From Enoplosus armatus (Eukaryota > Chordata > Actinopteri > Centrarchiformes > Enoplosidae): a DNA stretch of 64,000 bases. A program made the translations under genes and the position numbers. The notes under the pieces are model-generated. The model saw only the letters and a program-made list of their open reading frames with translations. It did not search any database and was not told where the DNA came from. The stretch covers positions 19,728,857 to 19,792,856 of the forward strand of contig NC_092197.1 in the NCBI RefSeq assembly GCF_043641665.1. The letters run 5' to 3'. Position 1 is the first letter of the stretch. Each line of letters begins with the position of its first letter. This document shows, one piece after another, positions 23,095 to 64,000 of this stretch.

Positions 23095-25580
23095 TCATCA
23101 ACCAGCGGAAACATTATTGAACAGGTCGCACTCACCAGTGGCACATGAAAGAGAGGCTGGGCCCGAACGCTGCTTCGTTCACCAAATCATCATCATCATC
23201 ATCATCCCCAGAAGAGGGAACTCTGCTGCACAGACTGCCTCGGTGTTTAGTTCCTTTTGGTCCTTGTTTTGCTCCTTTTTGCGGCGTCCAGTCCAGTTTC
23301 CGTGTTTTTGCTTGTTGGTTTAGTGTTACTTGTTTCTGTAGTTTAGGGGTGGGAGCTCTGGATCCAGCGGCCCATTGTGTGGCTGGCCCAGACTTCCCCC
23401 CCCAGGCCTCCAGACCTTCTTTCTTTGTCGTAAATAAAGATCATTTTTGCTTTAGCTGAACCTCGGGCGTGGCGTCCTCTTTATATGTTGAGTTGTTGTT
23501 GTTGTGGCCATAACAGTGAGAACCTTTTGTATGTAAACGAACTTTCCTTTGTTTACAAGAAAAAAAAATTCACAGGGTACCTTTAACCAAATTGCCACAA
23601 ACAGAAGGGGAGGGGGGGGGGGTGTACCAGTCCACAATGTACCGATTCATGTATGTAGGTACAAGGGAAGAAGATGTAAAAGGGAATAAGAGGGTAACAA
23701 TGTGGGAACTGCTTCCGGTGTACAGACCCGGGGCAAGAAGACTTCCTCTTCCGTGCGCTGGGTCATGGTTTGCAGTCCGATTAGAAATCTCAGAACCTGT
23801 CGGCTAACTGTCTGACGACGATTTGACAGGGGAAAAAAAAGCTCACCTCCGGGGTTCCCAGATTGCATTTCGGCCAAAATAAAGCTATCACTTGCTTTGC
23901 TAAAGTAAAAACACAAATGTACCCAGCTAGGAACTATGTAGTAAGCCTATCCCCATTCAGTTACGCCCTTTACCCTGCAAATCATAGCTAGGACTCATTG
24001 ACCCCGTCTTCCCCCAAACTCCTGGCTTTCTTGCTCATTAATGGTCCTACTGTATACCCAGTAGGAACTCATTAGTTAGAAATAAGTTCCCACCTTGTAA
24101 CCAATACATACCCCCCCTCCCCCCAGTCATGGTGCACCGTCAATACGGAAGATGACGCTGTAAACGAGGAAGATTTGCTCTGCACTTCTGATTTTTGTAT
24201 GAAATGCACACAAAAATAGACTTAGAAGTGGGGTATATATACCAAGACATGCGTATAAATATAGATATATCCAACACACGTGCGATGATCTTGTCATGCA
24301 TCTGCTGGATTTGGGTACTGGCACCTTTTTTTGGAGGGGGGGGGGGGGGTCCAATTCCGGCACCGGCACTGAGTGTGGCTGCTGCAGTGGTTTTCTTGGA
24401 ATGTGAGCTGCCTCCCTGGGTCAACTATGTGCTAATAGTCTTACACTGTTCTGAGAGGTCATAGTGACACTTGAGACTGAAGCCCCCCCACCCCCAAGAA
24501 ATAGAAAACCACCCTGACATACTGTACTTCCTTCAATATTTTTGCCCAGATTTAGGTCTTAGTTCACGTCGTCAATGCGCGAGTCACTATTACACGATTT
24601 TCTTGTATTTAGGTGTGAATTTGATCTTCGTGGTTTGGGTCCAAGGTCAGGGTTAGGACATGACTCCAAATACCTAACTAAAGGGGGCCTGTGAAGTCTA
24701 ATATCTTAAACGTTTTTATTCCTTTTTAAACTTGATGCCCCCCCCCCCACCAAGGAACGAATTCATTCTACAATCAAAGGGTATCCATCTGTTTCACCTT
24801 TAAACGTTCTATTCAATCCCGTCAGAACAATTCAGCACGCTGCGACGTCTCATCACACGGGCAGCATACATCTGCTCAGAGACAAATATTTTCGCCTGCA
24901 TGCCGTTTGTGATGGCAACCCTCTTGTTCTGTGTTGTGCACATAGCCAGAGGTGGGGCTCGCTGCTTTAATCGGCTGTTGCAGAAACACGGCGTGTGATT
25001 TTCACCCGACTTACAACTGCATGCGGCAATCGGCAAAGAAAGAATGGCGGCGATCGCGAACACGCGCTCCTGTCCACAAGCAAATAGCAAATAACTTGAA
25101 TGAAGGAACAGTTTTGCAAATAAATCTGCTTCCAGAAGTGTCATCCTATTTTATAAATGAATACAACCTAAGCTAAACAACTGTTCAACTTGAATAAAAG
25201 TATAATACCTTGAAGAAATATCACATCATTTTACAAAAGAAATGCAACCCAGCTCTGTCCAGTATTCCACATGATAAGACAACCACTTTGAGTTCATCTA
25301 ACAACATTTGCTAATAACAACTCATTCAAAGTTTTCGCCGCCGTTTGGCGACTCATCTCTCTCTCACCACAGCTCAAGTCACCTTGCAGAGAACAGGCCG
25401 TGTTCAGGTGTTAGTGGAGTGAAGTCGTCCTCAGTGAAAGTCACAGCACCCTGTTAAGTGAAAGGCCACAGATATGGTCAAAACAAACGAAACGCTGATG
25501 CATAAATGCCACCACACCACCATGCAACGTAGCGCTCTGCTGGGAAGTTATAATAACTTTTGTCAATCATCCAACTGACG

Positions 25581-25952
25581 GCCACAAAAAGATGCAAAAT
25601 GACCACAAAGAAATACAAAATGACTACAAAGAGACGCAAAACGACCTCAAAGAAACTCAAAATGACTACAAAGAGACGCAAAACGACCTCAAAGAAACGC
25701 AAAATGACCGCAAAGAGATACAAAATGACTACAAAGAGACGCAAAATGACCTTAAAGAAACTCAAAACAACTACAAAGAGACGCAAAATGACTACAAAGA
25801 GACGCAAAACAACTACAAAGAAATGCAAAATGACCGCAAAGAGATACAAAATGACAACAGAGAGACGCAAAACGACCCCAAAGAAACTCAAAAAACAACT
25901 ACAAAGAAATGCAAAATGACCACAGAGAGACACAAAATGACTACAAAGAGAA
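25581..25952. repeat. 21-bp minisatellite, about 17-18 units
   Basis: Unit close to AAAATGACTACAAAGAGACGC with variants (CTCAAAGAAACTC, CGCAAAGAGATAC). Because 21 is divisible by 3, several frames stay open (QNDYKET and KMTTKRR on the plus strand, a hydrophobic repeat on the minus strand). The resulting long open frames are most simply by-products of the repeat; no start or splice context supports a gene. Confidence 0.85.
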
Positions 25953-26664
25953 CACCACAGTTTGGGCATCAGGTCAGAGTAGTGGCAGAAGTATTTCATT
26001 AACATCACATCACCAAAAAAAACCCCACAAGAAATAAACCTACATTATCAAGTTGGTAATGTTGGTGTGTGAATGTGGTGATGTAACGTGTAGTCACGTC
26101 TTGAGAGCCCCGAGAGAACATTTTTCATGATGCTTGATGCCTCCTTGTCTTCTCCTGTTTTTGGGGGGGGGGTTTCTCTCCTGGAAATGTCCCTTATCTC
26201 GGGGGAATTTTACTCTCCCCCGAGCGAACATGACGGGCAGGAGTGACAACGCCAACCCTCCACCTCCAGTTGGCACTATCCACGTTTTCTTCTCCCAACT
26301 CAATTCCACAGTGTCCATCAGAAATGACGGGGGGGGGGGTGAAATGACCAGGGATTTGCTTGAAACACGGTGCCGACATTCCCCGTGTATGTGGCAATTT
26401 AACGTGTCTCCGCCGACTGACACTGAAGGTCACGGAGCTCGGCGCCGATACCTTCGCGTTGGTATGGATGACACTGCAGAGGTCTATCTGTAGACCTGTT
26501 GATTTAGACGTGCTCACAACAGAAATAACCCAGGGGGGGTCAAAACCTGTGGCACGCTTCTCGTTTTACAGTGAACTGAGAGAGGAGGGCGCAAGTCAGA
26601 GAGAGCGGGATGAGGACCAGGGTGGACTCCTTCTCATTATTTGACTAGAGACGTCAATTGCTGT

Positions 26665-26935
26665 CCTGTTGTCAGGACATTTGACCATATCACACCGATC
26701 TTGGTTTCCCTTCATTGGCTGCCTATTCATGTGCGTCTGATTCAGAATTTTAAATTTCATACCTGATCTGATCTCCTTAGACCTTATATTCCATTCTGTG
26801 CACTCACAAGACAGGGCTCCCGTCTGCCCCCAGGCCCTTTTCCTATCTTGCCCCCTTCCTCTGGAATGACCTTTTCTCGCTGATATCAGACCATCTGGCT
26901 CCGTTGGGGCCTTTAAGCCCAAATTGAACTGCTTT
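26665..26935 (+). mobile_element. LINE reverse-transcriptase relic
   Basis: The conceptual translation reads DHITPILVSLHWLPIHVRLI, a hallmark of fish and other vertebrate LINE ORF2 C-termini (DHITPxLxSLHWLP). It is followed by broken matches to the RAF..APxLWN and FKxxLK blocks. Stops and frameshifts show it is dead. Confidence 0.7.
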
Positions 26936-27830
26936 GATTACTTTTGCATCTGTTTCCATTATCCACCCGGTGAATATGTTGTGAATATTTGGGAGTGAGG
27001 CGAAATGTGGCATGTGAGACACAAAGTATATTATTTACAGGAAGACAGAAATAGACATATTAATAGACTAATAACGAGGACAAGGAAGCTGAACAAAGAG
27101 AAACAAGTGGGTAAAAAAAAAAATGGATGTATGTATAAATATATGTGTTTTTGTAAATTGTAAGCAAAGGGATACACATTGAATGGTTGATGTAATAGAT
27201 TACTTTATATACATGAGGTGGGTAGTCATGGTTGGGGAGGAAAGACAAGAGGGAGAAAGGCCTCGTCATAAAATGAAGCATCCTGTTCGGTGGCAGACGG
27301 TTGGAGTGTATCCCTGAATATTATGAACCGAATGAGGTGGAAAACTAGATTCTTATTAATTCAATTCAATTTTGTACCCAACAGTTCCCACCACGAGCAG
27401 AACCAGTACTGCGCCTTCCATTTCTTCATGTATCCTTCGAACTTCCTGAAAAACTTGGGCTATGAAACCGAACTGCCACCCACATGGGGACCAATAGCTG
27501 AGTAACTGAAGTCAAATTTGACCCAATGCCTAATGTGGCTGACGAAGTTATCCAATGTAGAGGATAAATATAGTGTGGGACAACAAGTTTAATGCCCTGA
27601 ATGGTACACCAAGTGATACTACTGGCCTCTATATTGGCGTTGGGCCCAGCCAAAAAAACAAACAACAAGAAATGAGTCTCTGTTGTGTTTTAACTCTCAG
27701 CCCGTCCTGGTTAAGGGTGATGGAGATAAATGTGTAAATCCAGCGAGAGGTGGGGCTGATGATGTTCGGGATTTGTGAAATAGGAAAACAAGTTTATGAT
27801 AATGCCCTGTGCTATCCGAATAAAACAGAT

Positions 27831-28262
27831 TTAAAGGTCCCATATTGTAGAAAGTGAGACGTCCATGTCTTGTTTGGTTAAAAAGCAGGTCTAGATGCTG
27901 TATAAATACTGTAGTATTGTAGTATATGTATGTATGTAGTAGAGCATCAAAACGTTCAGTTCACGGAGAAATGAAACACAGCCCGTGTTCAGAAACTGCG
28001 CCTTTTAAACGAGCCGTCGGGACTTCCTTAAGGTTGTGATGTCACCGCACTCAGCCACGCCCCCCGGGGAGGTTGTTCAGTTTGTCTAAAACGGCTCGTT
28101 TCAGACAGAGGGGGGGAACTGAGGGGCTGCATGAAGGGCCAGAAGGAGATAAATAAGGACTTTTTGTGTGATTCACTTTTTCTGTGAATCATGCAAAGCT
28201 ACTCTAGTGGAGTCCTAGTATAAAAATATGGAGTTGAAATGAGCATGATATGGGGCCTTTAA
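27831..28262 (-). mobile_element. TTAA-flanked MITE, complete copy, inverted
   Basis: A 424-base element between TTAA at 27831-27834 and 28259-28262, starting AGGTCCCATATTGTAGAAAG and ending GAGCATGATATGGGGCCT. It is the reverse complement of the copy in slc27a6 intron 5 along its length, except for extra internal sequence and a local TATG repeat. No coding capacity. Confidence 0.78.
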
Positions 28263-29369
28263 AATATTTTTCAAAATAGTTTTTTGGTCATAATAGGGTC
28301 CGAGTCACAAATCGAGTAAACAATGCATGTTACGGTGTTGCGGCAAAGCGAGCAGCTGAGCGAGTGTGTGGCCCTGTAATGATCTCCTGCTGTAGAGAGC
28401 AGCATTAACTGGATTAGCAGTTCTTCCTGGCTAATGAGCAGGAGAAACTATCTTGGGGGGGGGGGGGGGGGGCTGTCTGACCTTCCACACCACTGTAAAA
28501 AGATATAACAGAGCCTGTCACAGTGTGATTATCAGCACGACACCCCGCTGCAGTGCAGGCAGCCAGCTAGACCAGGCAAGGAAACTCTAGACCTGATAGA
28601 GGATGTCATGGAGCAGCATGAGCTCTATTTCTGTTTTCTCGTGCCCTGCTAGCGCGCTATTCGAGAGAAACTCTTTCCTGTATTTTCCCGTCCTGCGGAC
28701 ATACAGCTCCTCTCAATAATCTATATTTGTGGCTTTCAGATACCATATATATATATATGTGAGTGAAAATATGTCCAGATTATGGCTCGTGTGTATGAAA
28801 GCAAAGAAAGGTCTAATTGTGGAAATAATGACTACCGAATTACTTCCACGGAATTTATAGCATTGAAGCATTGAAAGAAAATAATAATTGCGCATTTGAA
28901 AGTTTCAGGTGTGTCATTTCTATAACTAGGTTTTACTGGGAAGAGAGAAAATGCAAGTGTCCAGTGTTTCTTTATTGTGGCAGTGTTGTAGTGGACTGTA
29001 TTTTATAAAAAAAAATGTTATTTCAGACGAGCAGCTGAAAAAAAACCCTGGAAATGTCTAACTTCATTGTAAAACGAAAGAAAAGAAGGGAAAAAAAAGA
29101 AAAGAAAAGTCTTGATCTTTTTTTCTTTTCTGGATGTTTCAAAGAGGGAAATGAACACACATGAATTCAGATACTTTTCAAAGTAAAAGTAGGTCTCCAA
29201 TTTCAATATTAAGTATCCAGTAGATGGTTATATTTCACAATTATTATATTCAATTGCAATTTGAATTATCTTGGCCTTTCTTTGCTTCCGTACACACAGC
29301 CCCTCCTGGAGATAAACCGGCAGACATCCAGGCAACTAACCCAGACTGCCATGACATGTAACATGGACA

Positions 29370-29575
29370 TTGATGGTCCCCAGAGGATGAATCCTCATGA
29401 TTTCACCCTCAGGTCAAAATGTCACTTTGTCTAACGCTTTGGTCCATGACAATATACATTTGCCGTGAACTTTGCTGTGGATCATCTTGCTCGACCAAGG
29501 TGATGAATCCGAAATGTTTGAGGTGACGCCGTGAGCTTCTGGTGCCGCCAGCATTCCCTCAGTTTTCACTAGCGT
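29370..29575 (-). repeat. Reverse copy of the ATCCTCTGGGGACC repeat
   Basis: GGTCCCCAGAGGATGAATCC is the reverse complement of the block in slc27a6 intron 5. The family is non-coding here. Confidence 0.55.
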
Positions 29576-32011
29576 GCGAGGGAGATCTCAAACTAATACG
29601 CAATGCAGTTTGTTTGTCATGAAACTTACTGGAAATTACTCCGAAACACACTTGCGGCACTTATTTCACTCAAGGGTTGTTTAGTTTCACCCCGAAGCTG
29701 TTTCCACCCAAAGTCCACGCCCACCTCTTGTACAATGCACCAGGCTGTTTGTGGGTTGTTAATGTAATAATAACATTATTCATGAGGCCCTACCCTGATT
29801 GGCTGGCAGCACCTTTGGGCCCTGGTCCTTCCTCTGACGGAAATAATAGCTGCTTAGAGCGAAGAAAGGCCGCTTGTCCTTATACAAACAAGCCTGGTTC
29901 AGGATTATTTACACACTAAACAGCAGTATTTGTTCTCACCGTGACGTCGTGTGGTGGTGGTGGTGGGGGAGGGGGGGGGGGGCAGGTTGTAGTAGCGTGT
30001 TGAAGTGGCGGAGCACTAGTTTCATACTTTTACAGCACTTAAGTTAAGGGAGTTCTTAACTTTAGCCACTGTCGCCGAGTGCTGGGCCTCAGTAAATAAT
30101 ATTACCAACAGTGCGGCCTAGACCGGCTCTATGAAACGCGACTTCTGTTACGATTTGGCGCTTTATGAATAAAACCTCATTGAATTGAATCTCTGACTGC
30201 AAACTCCAGCTACGTGCATAATGCTTTGTACTTTAATATTCATAATCGTTCCGTGGGCAAGGCAAAGCTTTCTAGTGTCCAATGAAAAGATCGCGGGGAA
30301 ATGTGAAACTCTGCCTGCGATCAATAACCAGGCAAAGTGAGCAACCGAGGAAGAGACGTGCGTAGCCTAGCTTAGCATGGAGAGAGAGTGGGGTGGCAGC
30401 TGCTCCTTTATCCACATTGGAACGTTTCGGTCTGACACTCTTGACTTCACTCAAAATTGAAGTTTTGTTCGATTTGTGGATTCATTAGCGGTCGCCACTG
30501 TGACACTGATCACACTGTCAGACAAGTCACATGCTCTATTTTGACCAAAACGAACCTCGACCTGAAGTAAACTCCCTGAGTTTGACATAAACCTGTAATT
30601 CGGAGCTCGTTCAGCCTTATAAATTGGCCCTTGGCCCAGAAAAGCTGTTGCAGTCTCTCAGCTGCTCTCAGCCTAGTTTTCACCCTCTACCTCCTGCTAA
30701 TTGAGGTATGCTGTAAGATAATGATAGGGGTGTGAGGGGATTCAGCGACTTTGTATGTACCAAGCTGTAAAAATATTGTAATTTATATCATTATGGGCCT
30801 TTGTTACAGTATCAGGTTGTTCAGAGCGAATCAAGTCGCTGAGGTATCCCTGGTCTAATTCAATTTACCACCAAAACAGCCAAACCTGATTACTGTAATC
30901 CAATTTGTTGGGGGCAAAGTGGAGCAACGATGCCTCACAAGATATCATGAACTCAGTGGGATCAATAGGTCAGCGGACGAACAGCTGAGGGGGGCAGCGC
31001 TGCCCCCGAAGGCTCCTTAAAGAGACGTGTTTGCATCCGGCTTCCGGTTATTTCTGCTGATATTGTGGCACAAAGTACATTCAGACCGCCTCTTAATGGA
31101 GCTGGCTTTGTGCACGTCATGTTGAAACAGCAAAGGGACAAAGCACAAGCTGGCACAAAGTTGTGAGAACACTGTTGTCTGAAATATCATTCGGGGTTAT
31201 TAAAATGCGCCTGCCTGGGAACTAACGGGCAGGGACGGATTGAAGGGGAACGCTACTGCTTTTAGACCACAAAGTTGTGTAAAGCGTTTATTGCTCCAGA
31301 GGGAGGAAGTCCGATAGTGAGTCCACTTCTGTAATTTCATTTCAAGTGTTTACATTCTGGTACGACTTGTAGCTAAACCTGCAACAGCGGATTCCTTTTG
31401 GCCACTTGGGGGCAGCGTAAACAAGCTCAAACATCAACATCAGCATTCATTTTGCCAAAAATCAGGTGTCCTCTTTGCTTCGCGGACACCCTCTGTGTAC
31501 AGCGGTTTGAACGCAGGACCTTGACTTGTAATTGAGTATTTCTTTTACGCTGTCGCTACTTTTGCTTGAGTAAAAGATCTGAATACCCCCTCCACCACAT
31601 ATTAAAAAGGAAGTTTTATTTTGAAATGACTTTTTTTTTAACCACTGTTCAACATTTTGAGCATTTTACTGTATATTTTTTTCTTGTACTTTTGTATATT
31701 ATTAGTTGGCTCAGAGGCTTTCATGCTGGTTTGCAGTATTAGTATGGCATGCCAGTAAAAGCATGAAACTGTATTGTACAATAAGAGTGCTGTGTGACCA
31801 TATGTGCACTTTCTGAGACATATGTGTTAGTGTGCTCTGTTGGTGGAGGCGAGAACATGTGGTGGGGGCCTGGGGCACAGGTGTGTGTGTGGGGGGTGGG
31901 GGGGGGGGGCGAAGGGGGGCTGAATCCGACACCGTGGTTGGTTAGTACTGTTAGACCCCACTGCACGGCAGCAAAACACCCTAAAAAAAACTTGTCACAC
32001 CCTAACCCACG

Positions 32012-32052
32012 TGACAGACAGACAGACAGACAGACGAGCAGACAGACAGACA
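32012..32052. repeat. (GACA)n tract
   Basis: Tetranucleotide repeat with one interruption upstream of the slc12a2 promoter; a shorter GACA run lies at about 32413-32433. Confidence 0.9.
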
Positions 32053-32099
32053 CGCACAAAGAGTTTTGGTCGGCCCTGTTGGTGCAGTTTCGCCCCCCC

Positions 32100-32871
32100 C
32101 TCCTCCCCCTCCTCGCCCTCCCATAGGTACCTCATAACGTCACGCCTACTGTTTGGGTATTGTGATGTCTTCTCGCGACATTTCCCCTCTCACGAAAAAA
32201 AAAAAGAAGCGAGAGAGAGTCAGAGTCAGAGAGAGAGAGAGAGAGACGCGATCGCTGACATCTCGCGAGGTTCCCTCACAGCGGGAGCCCACCCTTCAGT
32301 GATGCCGACTGCAGTGTGTATAATAGCGGCAAGGGAAGCTCTGAGAGTCTAGGAGGAGCTGCGGCAAGGTCGACAACAGCATCCTGCTCCCCCCGCCCGC
32401 CCGCCCGCGCCGAACGACAGACAGACAGACAGACCAGCGGTGGACGGGATTAAGTCCAGTGTCTCCGAGCAACGAAAGTTACCGGGGGAATTTTTGGGAT
32501 TTTACTGCCGCGGAAGAAGGAGAAGCAGCAGCAGCGGGAGGAGGAGGAGGAGGAGAGCGGCTGAAAGTTTCCAGCCTCATGTTCCGAGGCAGCTAGCGAG
32601 CTATCCGTCACTAACGTTACTACCGACTACCGGGCAGAGCAGCGTGTTCCTCCCCGTACATAGGAAGCCAGTCGTGTGTTTGTCACGGGGCGACCGCCGG
32701 ACCTCCACACTTCCTCCAGTTAGCTTTGTGGGCCATAACGTGGCTTTTCTCCCCCCCCCCCCCCCGTCCACACGCGGTTTTCACGTTCATTGGTGTTTTT
32801 TTTTGTCTGTCTGTGTGTGTGTGTGTGTGCCTGTGCGCGCGCGCGCGTGTGTGTGTGTGTGTGTGTGTGCC
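32100..32871 (+). promoter_or_regulatory. slc12a2: slc12a2 promoter and 5' UTR
   Basis: CpG-rich region before the NKCC1 ATG. Visible elements: a CRE-half-site-like TAACGTCA (about 32135-32142), TCTCGCGA-type motifs near 32170 and at 32261-32269, a GA-repeat (32212-32246), a TATA-like TATAATA (about 32319-32325) and (GACA)n tracts upstream (32012-32052) and at 32413-32433. The last 60 bases before the ATG are a TG/CG alternating tract. The start site is not determined. Confidence 0.55.
32261..32270. promoter_or_regulatory. TCTCGCGAGG element (BANP/Kaiso-type palindrome)
   Basis: Nine of ten bases match TCTCGCGAGA, a known CpG-island promoter element bound by BANP (earlier assigned to Kaiso). 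A second partial match, TCTCGCGACA, lies about 90 bases upstream. Position in a CpG-rich promoter supports function, but binding is inferred. Confidence 0.45.
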
Positions 32872-63787
<30,916 letters not shown>

Positions 63788-64000
63788 GTACCAAACCCCT
63801 ACTAGCTTACTAAACACACCTGCGGTGAACCAGGCAGTGTTTTTCTGGAAGACCAGCAATGTTATCAGGCTGGATGGTCACTGCCTTATGGCCATGCACG
63901 CTATATTACATAGTAATCGGATCATTTGTCATGGACACATTTGGGTCAGTACTCCAAAAATGTTTTCGTTTTGGTACTTGGCCCCACAAACATTTGTGGG

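Larger units (their letters stand above)
18721..32099. other. Intergenic region between slc27a6 and slc12a2
   Basis: No gene could be supported. It holds SINE-like tRNA-derived pieces (19016-19070, 21258-21365), a LINE 3' end (about 22020-22410), a 14-bp-stem hairpin (23056-23094), a 21-bp minisatellite (25581-25952), a LINE reverse-transcriptase relic (26665-26935), an inverted MITE (27831-28262), a reverse copy of a dispersed repeat (29370-29575) and numerous (TA)n, poly-C and poly-G tracts. FBN2, which lies between these genes in human, is not here. Confidence 0.7.

Noticed and set aside
25581..25952. Regularly repeated units that might suggest a CRISPR-like array
   Set aside because: Units are directly abutting with no unique spacers, and the host is a vertebrate.
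25478..26008. Long open frames on both strands over 25.5-26.0 kb
   Set aside because: They are produced by the 21-bp tandem repeat, whose length keeps frames open; no start, splice or family support.
27290..27505. 71-residue frame with a splice-acceptor-like start in the intergenic region
   Set aside because: Could not be linked to any gene family or to a neighbouring exon.

Overview
The window is vertebrate nuclear DNA, almost certainly from a teleost (probably percomorph) fish. Both genes are classic vertebrate genes split by GT-AG introns. The non-coding DNA is full of long (CA)n, (TA)n and poly-C/poly-G tracts, with short non-autonomous transposons and LINE/SINE relics typical of ray-finned fish. 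The species cannot be named from the sequence. Nothing bacterial or viral was seen: no operon, CRISPR array or intact mobile-element gene.

Layout. (1) 1-1512: 5' flank. (2) 1513-17550, plus strand: a complete ten-exon gene for a long/very-long-chain fatty acid transport protein/acyl-CoA synthetase, best matched to SLC27A6 (FATP6). The exons join in frame to 623 codons plus stop. (3) 17551 to about 32100: a 14.5-kb intergenic region holding repeats, LINE/SINE relics, a TTAA-flanked MITE, a 21-bp minisatellite and no gene I can support. (4) About 32100-32871: promoter and 5' UTR of the second gene, with two TCTCGCGA-type elements. (5) 32872-63787 and beyond, plus strand: the first 15 coding exons (726 full codons) of slc12a2, the Na-K-2Cl cotransporter NKCC1. 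Its first intron is 16.9 kb. The visible part covers the regulatory N-terminus and all membrane segments; most of the cytosolic C-terminal domain lies beyond the right edge.

The two genes lie head to tail on the same strand. They do not share a pathway: slc27a6 activates and traps fatty acids, slc12a2 carries Na+, K+ and Cl- into cells. Their proximity is more likely ancient synteny. In human 5q23.3, SLC12A2, FBN2 and SLC27A6 are neighbours, and the ohnologues SLC12A1, FBN1 and SLC27A2 lie near one another on chromosome 15. Here FBN2 is absent between the two genes and slc27a6 lies upstream of slc12a2.

I found no convincing undescribed biological system. The points most worth checking are the rearranged synteny, a TTAA-bounded MITE family with two complete copies and two orphan ends bracketing slc27a6 exons 2-3, two inverted (CA)n/(TG)n pairs in slc12a2 intron 1 that could form long RNA hairpins, the altered spacing in the second SPAK/PP1 docking motif of NKCC1, an unusually long open frame upstream of the NKCC1 ATG, and a 21-bp repeat that stays open in several frames.
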